NCBI GenBank assembly: GCA_013398055.1
Contig: VZRS01002658.1
Location: forward strand, 47,732 to 111,731
Length of the DNA: 64,000 bases
Source: Ifrita kowaldi
Taxonomy: Eukaryota > Chordata > Aves > Passeriformes > Cinclosomatidae
Direction of reading: 5' to 3'
In this document: piece by piece, positions 13,242 through 25,322 of the stretch
How positions within the stretch are numbered: position 1 is the first letter of the stretch
Layout: each line of letters starts with the position of its first letter
Made by a program: the position numbers and the translations under genes
Notes under the pieces: model-generated
Databases searched by the model: none
Seen by the model: only the letters and a program-made list of their open reading frames with translations
Told to the model about the DNA's origin: nothing

Positions 13242-16200
13242 GTAAGCAGGAATTTTATAATGCTAAAACTGCTAAGGAAAACGTTTGTGGTGCATGTTAT
13301 TTTCCCATTTGCTTTTGATTCCTACTTCTGTTTCTGATTGTAGTAAAAAAGTACTGTATCTTCCAGAATTTTATTTTTAATTGTGTCCGAATGCATACCA
13401 TCAGTATTGTGATTGTTCCTAGATTGTAAACATCTGTATGCTAGTTAAGCATTCTTGTCTTAAAGGTTGCAAACAGCTCAACAGTCGTGAAAGACGGGGA
13501 GTTAATTTGTGCCATTTGCATTGTCACAGTTTCTTTCTGAGCAGGCCTGTATTGCTGTAAAACTCTTGCTTCCTCTTCTGTATAGTTTCTCTGTAAGCAG
13601 GCAACACATGCATTCTCTAAAAGACTTAAGATAATATATATAACTATATCATGGCTTTCTGAAAACATGCTTTGAGTAAGAGTTTCAGTCCCCCAGCGGA
13701 TCAGCTTTCTATGCTTAAACATTGCCAGTGTTAGTACTATGTGTTAATTAATAAAAAAATTACTATCAACTTTTATTAGGTCATTTATTGTAAAATCTTT
13801 GCTTTAAGTATTGAAGAGTGACTAAATAGTAAGGTGATCCCTTTCTGCTCTAGTTTGATTTCCTGGCCCTCAGGCTTGCAGTGCATTGGTAGCAGCACAC
13901 AACTTCTGGGGAATGGGAGTATCTTTGCTCCGGTGTGACATGTATAATCACTCACCTTAAGTTTTCCTTTCTTAAGTCTACAGCACCAAGTTACTATAGA
14001 GAACAGTCAAAAGCAATGCTAAAACAGTCAGAGGAAGCCTAAAGTTCTGGGCAGATGTTGGATTTTTTCCCCTTTGTTCTCCTAACAGTAATGAAACAAG
14101 AGGAAAGAATTCAGCCATAGCACATCAGTGATCAAAACTTCTGTAACGTTTGAATAAAGATATAATCTCATTGTAACAGTGAAGACAGAAGATAGAGCTT
14201 AGATGGTGAAAACTTGCAAAACTTTGAAACTCTTACCAGAAAGCAAATCTTTTTTTTTTTTTTTTTATATCTACTTCCTCTGCTCGGACCTTCAATTCTT
14301 CCCTTTTTTGTTACTGTGGAGTTGGGTTTCACTGTGTATGGCCATGAAGCATTTGTGCTATATATACTGGACATCATTAAAACATTTTGGATTGACTCTA
14401 TTTTATGACAGTTTGATTGGCTAGACCACACTATATGTGTAGTTTGCTATTAAAATTTTTCCATGCTAATGAAATTTCTGCTTCCTCCTCTCTCAAAGCA
14501 AGTATTCAGATTTTAAAAACAGGCTCATAGGGACGTTTTGTTTATCTCATGGCAAAGGAGAAGAGATCTGGAGTTGAACAGTCAGGCACCCTTCTGAGTT
14601 CGGTGTAGCAAACCTTGTTTCTATCAAAATCTTTTCTGTTCATCCAGTTCACCTCTGAGACCAAAAGCGAAACTAACCTGGATGTCTTTTAGGTTTTTAG
14701 ACTGGTATCAGAGATTGTGTCAGATGTCTGACATAATTATTTTAAAGGATTATAACTAAGCAGAAGTGGATGACTTCATTCCCATGCAGGTCTTATTGAC
14801 TGGGACATTGGGACAGAAGGCTGATAAATAGGAAGTAATAGCTGAAATAGAAACAGCACAGATTACAACTTCCAGCTTCTCATCTCTGACTATGGTAATT
14901 TTAACCTTTGTACTGCAGCATTGCCAAAGTACCACTTTGTCTCCTTGGACAAGTCAATTTTCTGTCTTGCTCTGTTGAAGGTAGTATATTTAGGGAAAGA
15001 ATTTTTCTATTAATACATTCTAAACATTTTTTATTTTTGAGGTCATTTTATAAATAATTTGCAAGTTGTATATAATTGGGTCCATTCATACTAGACCACC
15101 TGTGTTTTGCATAATAAAAAAGAACGTATACCTGGGGTTTTTATGAATGAAGACTAGAAAGGTCTTGAGTTTTGTCAAAAAGCAAAAATACCCTTTGAAG
15201 CATAACAATAGAAGCTCTTTATGTCTGCTTTATAGAAAAGCTAATAATACTAGACCTGAATGAGATTTGTGATGGAGTGAATGCGTCTATTGTGATTGAT
15301 TTACTTTGGAAATCATGTAAACCCTACAAAAGTCAAGAGGGTGTTCACTTCCTTTTTTGATTAAACACTAACTAATATGGCAAGGGTATATTTTCTTTTA
15401 TAGAACGTAACTTTTTACTCCAGGCAGTTATTACAAAAAATATAAAATAAATGCTATAATTAACTTGCTTCTGCCTTTATGGTGCAGGCTTTCATTTGAG
15501 AACGTGTATTATTTTTAAGAGTCATTCTTGATACATTTTATAATCTGAGTATGTGTTTATATGTTTAGAAAGCAAAGTAAGAGAAGAGGAAATATATTTT
15601 GTTCCCCCCTCAGTGCTAACTGTAGTAAATTTAGCCTAATACCAAGCTGTAAGAAGTGTATATATATGTGCATAAATCTTCACTGACTTGTCTAGAAAGA
15701 AAATATGTACATAATATATGAGACTGGGAAATTATCTGATTGCTAAATTAGATATATTTATTCTCCAAGTTCTTTATGGTAGGCCTAAATATATATCAAT
15801 TTATATGGTAAATGAGGTTGTTTTAGGGGACTTTATTTAAAAAATTAAACTGAAAAGCTTACAAAAATCTGTTAGCTCATGTTATGACATTGTTTGATAT
15901 AACTCCACCATAGTTAGATTGGGATCTGCTAACTGTCTTGGTGCAAACTTTTACCAAGATGTAAAATTCAAATTTCAGTCATTGTCTAACCATGAATTAA
16001 TGAAAGACCATAGTGAGTAGCTTCAGTATTGTTTTAATTATTTGGAGTTCATTATGAGAAAAGGATTTCTGATTACACAGTGTGTTTTACACTATAAAAA
16101 GAAGCCTTTTCCCACAAAAAGTTACAGATTTGACCACATAAAATGCTACTCTCTGGACCTTTGTGAATTCTGATATTCACAGTGCCTTATCTTAATATTG

Positions 16201-16829
16201 AATCTATACAAGTATTTGTCTTGAGAGGGTGGTCACAAACCTCAAGTTTTGAATTCTTGAATGGTTCTGGACAACTCTTGTTCAATTACACCTAACAAAA
16301 AAATGAGCCTGACAGAGGCTGGAAAAGGAAGCACAAATCTGAGTTAGGAGGAAGGCATGAAGGGTGTCTTAGCACTTGGTGTAGTTTCAAGAGCTTTTTT
16401 TCTGTATTTGCTTTAAAAAGTATGAGTAGTCAGTGAAGCAAGGGTCATACTCCAGGTCTCCTTACAATCTGCATTTTAATACTACTGCTACTAAATAATA
16501 ATTTCAGAATATTGATACCAGGAGTTAGCATGAATGCCCTCTATTTCCCGTTAAATGTTTTAAGGATGTATTTTGGAGGTTGAAAGTCTTTTCCTGCATT
16601 GAAGCAGAGTTGGATTAAAAACTATACATCTGAATTGGTTCTTTGAAGTTAGGCCTTCAGGTATATATTAAGTTAAATGGTTTTTTAATAATATAAAGAC
16701 AATTACAGTCATGAACTGAGGCAAATAATTCTTTGTCTAGAAAACACAGTATAGCTGGAGTCCAATTTTTATGACACCACATTGGCATAACTAAATTCTG
16801 TGCATTCATAACTTCTTCTTCTGTTGCAG
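13242..16829 (+). other. MICU3: MICU3 intron 2
   Basis: AT-rich intron sequence with a poly(T) run at about 14250-14266. No repeat family or gene was recognised, and open frames here lack any recognisable similarity. Confidence 0.85.
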
Positions 16830-16861
16830 ATGCTAAAAAGTGGCGATCCCTTTCAAAGCAG
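16830..16861 (+). CDS. MICU3: MICU3 exon 3 (32 bases)
   Basis: This short exon lies between acceptor TCTGTTGCAG and donor GTGGGC. Joined to the last base of exon 2 it gives HAKKWRSLSKQ (codons 83-93), matching mammalian VAKTWKSLSKQ. It restores phase 0. It is too short to stand out as an open frame and was found by following the phase and the family sequence. Confidence 0.93.
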
Positions 16862-17649
16862 GTGGGCAGTAATTCCTGTGTGGTCTTATAACAGTACATT
16901 TTGTTAGTTGATTTAGTTTGTGATGTAAATGTAGAGGCACAGGAGAGTTTATTTCCTTCATTTTTGTCACTTCAGACTCAGCTGAATCCAGAATCTCAGA
17001 TACTTTAGCAGCCGTGCCTGTTTTGTTGGATTTACTGACTGTCTCAAGCATCTGTCAGTTTCTCTCTCAGTCCATATCTGACTGCATTTCTTAGTGTCTT
17101 GGTGTATCCAAAACTGCCTGAAATACTTACGCCACTCTCTCCCTTTTGTGGTGTTTAAGTGCCTCTTACTTTTTTTTTTTTTGACATTTGTATAGCTGCA
17201 AAAGGACTCTGTCTGTATTTTAAGTAAAGCACATTCATATTCATGGGTGAAGTTTGCTTTAGTTCAGGTCAAGTGTTTTAAAAGAACAGTTGCTCAAATT
17301 TTGTATGAAAACCTGACTGAAATCCAGGGGGTCTTATCCTTGGCTTCAGTCAATATGAGCAGTGGTGAGTTATTTCAGCCACAAAAACATTGCATGTCTC
17401 TCTCCAGCTCAGCAACCACTTAGTATTCATGCAGATGAGTAATTCTTGCAATAATCATCTGTGCAAAAATTTATGGAGTGCTTGAGTACTTCCAAAATCA
17501 TTGTGGTAACTGAAGTTAAATTAACTGGTAGATTTGCATGCAGTTCCTTGTCTTTTATATTGATATCCTAGAATTCAACCATAATCTGTTAACTACTTCA
17601 ATAAATACTGAAATATATGCCTTTACATTTTTTAAACCTTGTTTTTTAG
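16862..17649 (+). other. MICU3: MICU3 intron 3
   Basis: Short AT-rich intron (788 bases), GTGGGC...TTTTTTAG, with a poly(T) run near 17170. Nothing else was recognised. Confidence 0.85.
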
Positions 17650-17728
17650 GAACTGAATCAGATCCTTATGGAGACGCCACCAGTTTGGAAAGGATCATCC
17701 AAACTTTTCCGTAATCTTAATGAGAAAG
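17650..17728 (+). CDS. MICU3: MICU3 exon 4
   Basis: Twenty-six codons (94-119) plus one base, giving ELNQILMETPPVWKGSSKLF followed by RNLNEK. This matches mammalian MICU3 ELNQMLAETPPVWKGSSKLF almost word for word. The exon ends in phase 1 before GTGATT, a donor without the usual A4-G5 pair. The correct join to exon 5 (forming the glycine codon of G-V-I-S-Y) confirms the border. Confidence 0.95.
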
Positions 17729-20700
17729 GTGATTGAGATTTTATTTTCCTGAACCAAATTATCACTCTATTAACTTTTTTGTGATGGTGTACTTTAATCC
17801 GAGTCACATTTTCAAAAATAAAAAAAGGGCTTACTGTTGCTTTCTGCATTTTACAGCATGGAAAAGTTCCATGTAGTCTCTACGGTGTTTTAATGATGCC
17901 GTCTTACAACTAGCCTCTGTAAGTGATTGGGGAGTTTGTTAAGCTGGTGTTTGAATATTTCAGGTTCAGTTTGTTGCCGTGAATGATCTCTGGACTATAG
18001 ACAGAATATTCCAGTAAAGAAGCAATATGTTTTTACTTCTTTCCAGTAGATTCAATAATGTGATTATTTCTAAAGACAGTAGTGGTATCTTTGATCACTG
18101 AGTAAGCATTTTGTACACAACACAAAGAGAGCTTCAGAAATGTTATATATATTCCTTGAAACTCTGCAGATGAGGGCTTTGATAGCCTTTAAAACTCACA
18201 CTGTTGGTAAGTGAAGAATCACTCCTGGTCTCCTCTGTTGTATTTTTTTCTTTCTTAATAAGCTCTGTTGCTTCAAAACAAAAAAACACAGGGAAATAAA
18301 ACAGTGATGGCTTTACAGACATTTAAAAGCTATTTGTAATAATAATCTGCATATTTCTTTGCTTATATTCAGAATGGCAAAGGCCTGGTGGCACATTTGA
18401 AGTATTTTTAAAAGCAGGCACAAGTACTTGTTATAAAAGAAAGACACTTTATGGATGTTTAAAATAAGCACGCAAGCAACAGAATGCCAATGAAATGTGT
18501 GCATGTAATTGATTAATATAATTCAAATGCAGCTCAAATTTATTAAAGGAGTAAGTAGTATGGACCTACTCTCAAAGGAAGCTCTCTAGTTCATGGAGGC
18601 ACTCACTTTTTTTTTCTGAGTCTGCAGCCAGAACTCCAGGGAGGCAGAAAGTGGCACATCTTTGCATTGTATTTCAATGTACTTCTTTGCTCTAGGCTGC
18701 TTTCTGTATAGGCAGAACAGCTGACTTTTGAAATATTAATTGCATAAAAATTCAGCTTCAGAATCTGTTAAATCCATACATTATCAGATAAAAAAAAATG
18801 TATCTAGATGTTGCTTATTAAGTCTGTAATAAAATGTCTGCAAAATGCGCAGTCTTGATTCAACAGTATCTTACTCCAGTTTTCTGCCAGTGAAGTTCTA
18901 TAGAAGTTGATGGAATTGGTAGGACTCAAACTGTCAAAATAAGATGGTAAAATTAGTAATCGGCTTTAGCACTTGGATATCTTTTCGGCATGTTTTATGA
19001 AAGAATGAGTTCTGTTGTCCTGTTTTATAGATAATATAAGAAAATATGATGGGTCTTATGACTGATAACTTAAACTGGTGAAAGAAATGGAAATAGAATT
19101 CTTGTCTCCTTAGTTATAATTTAGTCTTTATTTTTTTGTTTCTTACTCATTTTTTTTTTAAACATGCACATATGATGCAAGTAGCAAAAGCCTATGTCCA
19201 TTTATTTTGCCATGGATTTATGTAATTCAGCTGAGGCACTCAGATTTATGCCCATTGACCTTAAGTTTTTATTATGTTTTACCCTTGAGTGCCCTTCTGC
19301 TTCCCTTCCGTATCTTAGTGTAAGTTTTTCTTTCCCTTCAATCATCATTTCAGAGCCTCTCTCCCATAACACTCAGAGCAATCAACCAGAACTATCTGTC
19401 TGCAACTACAATATACCAGTACAAACAAAAGGAGAGAAGGCTTTCAAGGCCGTTTATATTGCGTTCTTCATACCTGTGATGGACTACTTGACAATTGCAC
19501 TTTCTTCCTGTTTTACAACAAAGAAGGTGCCATCAAGAAACCAAAAATATATATTTACATTTATTGACTGGCTATTAAAGAATGTTTTCCATCACTGAAT
19601 GAGAACCTTTGAGGTATCTGATTTCTTGATAGGTGCTTGTCCAAACAGATTCAAGCAGGCCTTTGAAAACTTAATTTCTGCAAGCTGCTGTATAAAATCA
19701 AGAAATTAAAGCATAGAACATGTGTTACTTAAATGCCTGTATTTAATCATTGCTAATCTTCAGTAATGTGTAAATTGAGGAAAAGAGTAGGTGGTGTTAA
19801 AAAATTCTTAGTAACTTTCCTAAGTAGTTCTACTAGCAGTAATAAAATCCTTGTTCTGAAGATTTAAATTTGCTCTTGGATCAAAAGATGGGATATGGAA
19901 GTAAAATCCACATGAATGATACAATGTTTTGAGTTTTAATTGTATGGGTTTTTCAGTGCAAGAAAAATCAGATGACTGTTTACATAGTTTGTCACAAATT
20001 CAGTTAACTCAGATTTTAAAAGGTATTTAAACATCCAAAGATGTGGCTGTTTTTGGAAAAACTCTTGCACCTGACTTGGACTGAAATCAAGGAGACAGCC
20101 AGCAACTTTTGAAAATCCCAGCTGATAGACATCTTTACTCTCAGGCATCTAAATACTTTTTTTTTTCACGCTTTTGAAATAATCTAATATTGTGGACTGA
20201 CTTAACACTTCTGGTTTTGGAGGACAGACAAAACTAATTTGTTATAAATCAGGAACAAGTTTTCCTAGTTGAGCCTCAAAGATCGTTGGAGCTAAGGGCT
20301 TTTGGAAGGGCTGCAAGCCGTTGTTTTCAGTTCTTACTGAACTATGAGACACTTCTCATTGCTGCTCTGGGCATTCTGCAAGGTTGTCTCTTTTCCTCTT
20401 ACTCAGAGCTAGAAAGGCACAAGTACAACTTACAGTACCAGACATACTGTTTGGCTACTGACTTCAGCTCTAATTTAAATTTTGCCTTAATCATTTCTGA
20501 AAAGGAAGTGCTGTTCCACAGTGTAGTTCCCTTTTGTAATCTTGCAAAAAAACATGAGAGCAAGTTTTAGGGTAATATAACGCATTTACAAAGCACATAT
20601 TAAAGTCAAGAATTGTGTTCAAATGGTGTGTATCAGGAGGAAGCCCTATTAATGTTTTCAAAGTAAATGTTTTCATACTGTTAAAGAGTATTATCATGAA

Positions 20701-21058
20701 TTACTGGTGGGGTTTTTGGAAAGAAAATTGAATAAATCATTTATAGTAGCTTTTAAGAGTCTAGCCAGTTTTTTGTTTAATAAGCTGTGCTCCACTGACT
20801 ATTATTTGCCATATTTAATGTACTCCTTCCCTGAAATACTAAAATACAAACCCCCCCAAAAAAGCCCCAAACCGTAAATAATTATTGTAAACAAATAACT
20901 TATTGACCAGGTTGAATAGTTACATGCATACAAGTATGAATATGCATATGCACATGTACAAAAATTCTCCTTATATATAGATTTAGTGTTTTCAAGTTTA
21001 GGATGTGAAGACGAGGTGAAACTAACATGGCATAACTTTTTTTTTTTTTTGTCTTCAG
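17729..21058 (+). other. MICU3: MICU3 intron 4
   Basis: AT-rich intron of 3.3 kb. It ends in a T14 polypyrimidine tract and GTCTTCAG. A 134-codon open frame at 19194-19598 has no recognisable similarity and no exon borders. No repeat family was recognised. Confidence 0.85.
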
Positions 21059-21106
21059 GTGTGATATCTTACACAGAGTATTTATTCCTCTTATGTATTT
21101 TAACAA
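21059..21106 (+). CDS. MICU3: MICU3 exon 5 (48 bases)
   Basis: Joined to exon 4 it reads GVISYTEYLFLLCILT (codons 120-135), identical to the mammalian segment as I recall it. It forms the helix that leads into the first EF-hand lobe. The acceptor is GTCTTCAG and the donor GTAAGT. Phase 1 is kept on both sides, so this exon could be skipped without a frameshift. Confidence 0.96.
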
Positions 21107-22488
21107 GTAAGTATTTTTGGAGAAAAAGTCTAAAAGATGGCAGAGAGTTTCAAAGCTCTGAATGTGTTGTTGTGTGTTAAATTACACTTCCCCTCCCTGC
21201 ATATAGAAAACTACACCATACATCTCTATGTCCATCTGAACCTCTTTTGCCCTTCTGGAATCTTGTGTAAATAAGTGCTTTAATAAATGCTTTAAATAAA
21301 TGCTTTATTTAAATGCATTGTTATCTAGAATACGTTTTAGTGACTGTTGAGGAAGCTGTGCCATACGCTCCAGCTAAACCTCAGTCAAGAGCTTAAATTT
21401 ATTTTCTTGTTTGAAATTTCTACAAAATTTGTAGCTAAATTTGCTGAAGTTCATAAGGGACAATGGATATAGGGAGAAGAGAAATATACACATTATTAAT
21501 GGTTTGTTTCACCAATTAGTGCATAATGGGTAACATCAAAGTGTGTCCATGGTAAAATATAAAGTATTTATGTCAGAAAACACAAACAAAATTGAATAAT
21601 TATGCTTCTATCACCCATAAAACTGAAGTAGAATAACTTCGAGTAAAATAAGCCTGATACAGACTTTTCTTTTGTATTTTAAGAGGAGCTTTCTGGGAAA
21701 AAGCAAAGGATTTTACTTGTCTTTCACTTGTATGGAATTAAACAATTTCTATTGGATTCATTAGTGGGGTTTTTTTTTGGACATGAACTGGATTCCTATT
21801 ATGAATCAGAGCTGGAGCTTGAACCCTTAGTATCTTCCACTATGGGATCACTGGATATTCTTCCATTATTTCTTTGTTGTCTGAATGAACTTTTGGCCAT
21901 AATTCATTCATACTGCAAATCAGTGGGTATCCCCAAAATGTTGCCTAAAGGCTTTACTCACAGTTACCTTCAAAGTTGCCATGTTTCAGAAATAATTTAA
22001 AATTCTAGTCTGATCTCAAATTTCAATGGCTCTAACCATGTAAACAAGAAAATGGTGGGCGTCTTTCAGCATAACATTTATCTTGACCAGAAGTTGCCTC
22101 CTGTACCTTTTTTCAAAATCTTTTAAACTTTTTAAATCTTTCAAAGTCTTTTAGAACACTGTGTTTTCTTAGAAAATTTCTTTTCTACATATCTGCATTT
22201 GTAACATAAAATGGACTCTACTATTAACTAACACTCTTTTATGAGATATTATTCTTGGATATTTCATGTTCTATTTCTACTTTTGTGGGCATGCCTTCTG
22301 TTTGAATAACATGGGTTATACTGTTTTACAGATGTTATGATTTGCATTTACTGTGTACGCAAATATCCTGACTTAAATTAGTTGGGGGTCTGGCTTTTAT
22401 GCCGGGACACCAAATAATTTCTTAGAGTATTACACTTGCTTTCTTTCCAAGGAAATAAATAATTGAATGTTTGGCATTTTTTTGGCAG
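21107..22488 (+). other. MICU3: MICU3 intron 5
   Basis: AT-rich intron of 1.4 kb. It contains a short tandem array at about 21270-21317 and otherwise nothing recognised. It ends TTTTTTTGGCAG. Confidence 0.85.
21270..21317. repeat. Short tandem repeat, unit about AAATAAATGCTTT
   Basis: About three and a half degenerate copies of a 12-13 base unit containing AAT(A/G)AATGCTTT follow one another. It is an AT-rich minisatellite in intron 5 with no visible coding or regulatory role. Confidence 0.7.
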
Positions 22489-22571
22489 AGCCACATGCAG
22501 GTTTTAGAATTGCTTTCAACATGTTCGATACTGATGGCAATGAAATGGTGGACAAAAAGGAATTCTTAGTG
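22489..22571 (+). CDS. MICU3: MICU3 exon 6, first EF-hand
   Basis: Twenty-eight codons (136-163 with the split codon), reading KPHAGFRIAFNMFDTDGNEM then VDKKEFLV. The calcium-binding loop is DTDGNEMVDKKE (codons 149-160), with the canonical D-x-D-x-N-x-x-x-D-x-x-E pattern and the glutamate at position 12 intact. In MICU proteins this N-lobe EF-hand senses intermembrane-space calcium. The acceptor is TTTGGCAG and the donor GTATGT; the exon ends in phase 0. Confidence 0.97.
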
Positions 22572-24917
22572 GTATGTATATTTGCAGTTTTTGATGTAAT
22601 CATGAAATTATTGTGGTGATGTCAGTAGTCATGAGAATACTATCTACATTGCTAGTTATTCTTCATTGAATGTAGTTGTTTATTTGCCTTATTTAATATA
22701 AATAGTTATTATAATGTAAACTGAAAATAAAAGCTCCTTCTTAGAGTGCACAGGAGTGTTGTATGTAATTATTTTTGAAGCTTAATTCTAATTTTTATTC
22801 CAGGTCTTTTTAATTGCTACTGTAGTCACAGACAGTTAGGCTATTAAAGTAATAGAAATGTTTTAATGGTTAGGAGAGTTATTTAATTGCTCTAATGATG
22901 AAAGGACTTGTAAAAGAATCTTTTGCTGGGAGACCACCTCACTTTGCCATGCATTCTGCTGATAGTCACAAGTGACCTGAAAATAATTGACTGACGTGAT
23001 GTGGCACTATCATCTGTTTTGGACAAGATTTCTAATGAAATAAAACATCCTGTGCATATATCTAGTTCAGCCCAAAAATCCATATGCTGAAGCAATTTTC
23101 TAAGCTGGAGTTCAGTGAGTTCTTTTTAAGGAAAATATTCCTAAAAGCGAAATTGACTTTGACCTGAATGATTTCCACATGCTTTGGAGCAGTTGGCAGG
23201 ATATCTAGAAGTAGATATCTTGGCAGTAGTTTGGTTGCATCCAAGGTTTTGTTACATTACTAATTTGAATGACAGTATTTTTCAAATTAGAGCTTTACTC
23301 TGTTTATGGCTTGGAAAAAGCAGTTCTGTAAATTCATCTTAATTATTTAAGAAGAGTTTATTTTTGGGGGGTTAGAAGTTTAAACAGTTCTAGAAAGCCC
23401 AAACTTTGAAAGAAAAATTCACATGTTGTTGAGATTTGGAAATGAAGAATAATTTGGCACTTGAGGGAAAATCTTTGAAAATCTTAAATCATCCACTATA
23501 TATTCCATTTTATCATGATAAATCTGATAATTGCATCTTAAAATTTGAATACTTCGTAAGTTTTCAGGTAGTAGGATCCACTAAGTTCAGGAGGTGGATC
23601 AGGAGAATGATCTTTGCACTAACAAGAGGGCTATTTGCAATTTACATTTATTTATTTTCTGATTTCTAAAGAAATGGGAGAAATAATTAATGCCATTCTA
23701 AATGAATGTCAGTGATTGATCATTAAAAAAAAGAGGGAAATGCAGAAAATTGACGACTCAAAGTTAGGGCTTCTGAGTTTACAGTGACTATGTGGCTAAA
23801 AAAAGTGCACCATAAACCAGAGATCTCTAAATTGTTAGTGTCCATGGGCAGCAGCTGTCTGGGATTACACTGAAGCACTCAGTTATAGTTGTGAACATAG
23901 GTTTTGACATTTCATTAGAAATTAACATTTAAAATTTTGTGCTTAGTGGTGTAGACAAGCTTTTTGAAGACTACGCAAGGCCTTCATTTTCTACTGAACA
24001 GACGATTAATAAAATAAAACAGTTACAAGAATTTAATCAGATGTTGGAAAAAAGATATTTTTGTAAACAACGTGCATTTTATCTTCATATATTTTTGTGT
24101 AGTTGGTGTTATAAATAAATACAGTAAGTACACATGAGAAAAAGTCCAGTGCCTTACTGAAAAAGATGGAACAAAATACAAAGAATGAAACACACATGGA
24201 ATGTATTTAACTAAGTGTCAGAGCCCAATTTATTTAAAATAAAGACACCCTTATTTCCTGTGTGTGGTTTCTTAATTGATTCAAATAAACTATGCTAACC
24301 TTAAGAAAATAGAAACATGGAAGAAACTCTCCTCCATATACTGGACTTCCCTCAATTCTCCTTTTCAGGGAAGTGAGATCTGAGGTCTAGGGCCTTGTTC
24401 TGGTGACATGGCTTAAGCAGAACAGGTGTCTGCTTAAATTCCAAATTTATTTTGGAAAGCGACACCACTTGCAAATTACAGCATGCTGGTCATTATTCTG
24501 TTATTGAATGTCCACATCCTTGTATGTGCTAATTCTTAATAAGCATCTCCTCCAGTTGGAGGAGCAAACATTGGATTAATTAACAAAAGGAAAATAGAGG
24601 ACGAAGAAGAAAAAAAAACAAGTATCTTTCAGGATTCAATTAAACAGAATGTGGTGGAATAGACTGACAAGTTTGTTCTTAAAAGAAGAAAGAGTTTCCA
24701 TTGAGTACAGCTAAATGGGAGAAAATCGAAGCAAGAGGCTTTGTCTTTCAGAAACTGATGCTAAAAATGAAATAAAATAAGCATGTAAAATGGGAAGCAA
24801 GGACAATATTTAACTATGGGTATTGCATCTTTCTTTGTAAGTATGCTTTTATAGTTCTCTTCATGTCCTGCTATGTATTTGTTCTCTGTCATGATCCCTG
24901 GCTAAAGTTTCCCCTTC

Positions 24918-25189
24918 TGTAGTAATATGTATTTAAACCCTGATGGTGTGCACTAGCCAAGCTCTCACTCAGGACCAGACTCAACACCTGAACTCAATTG
25001 TTATTCAAACAGAGTTCAGGCCACCTCAACCTAAAGTGCTCGTTAACCTCCTCCAAACAGCTGTAGCTGCAGAGTGGGCACAAGCACTATAAATCTAGCC
25101 CTGGGAGGAGTCAAGGTTGCTTTGTGTTGCTGGAGCTCTGCTCTGAGAACTCATAATCCAAGACTCAGAAGACTGCAAGCTCTGGCACA
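24918..25189 (+). mobile_element. Alpharetrovirus-like 5' LTR, sense to MICU3
   Basis: A 272-base LTR that begins TGTAGTAATATG and ends TCTGGCACA, with TG...CA borders. It contains TATAAAT at 25088-25094. It is closely similar, in inverted orientation, to the LTR at 12022-12304. It is followed after two bases by a primer binding site, which marks it as a 5' LTR. Relative to the 12-kb copy it has an extra segment of about 25 bases in U3 that creates a hairpin (24987-24995 with 25012-25020), and it lacks a GT-rich segment near the start of R. Confidence 0.88.
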
Positions 25190-25322
25190 AGTGGTGACTC
25201 CGACGTGATACCACCATGCAGCGTGACAACCGCCGTGGCAAAATTCCTGTGGTCCAACATACCCAAAGAGGTGAGGACTGCCACGGTGGGAGGGAGTTGC
25301 AAGATGACTCCCTTTGAGGCCC
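25190..25322 (+). mobile_element. Retroviral PBS and untranslated leader
   Basis: Bases 25192-25209 read TGGTGACTCCGACGTGAT, which differs at one base from the tRNA-Trp primer binding site known from the avian leukosis/sarcoma group. The two-base spacer between LTR end and PBS also fits that group. The leader runs on to an ambiguous base at 25323 and includes a consensus-like 5' splice site, AAAGAG followed by GTGAGG at 25271. No gag, pol or env frame is visible; the interior is deleted or missing from the assembly. Confidence 0.8.

Noticed and set aside
19194..19598. 134-codon open frame in intron 4
   Set aside because: Composition is that of translated AT-rich DNA, there are no domain motifs, and it lies between exons that join well without it.
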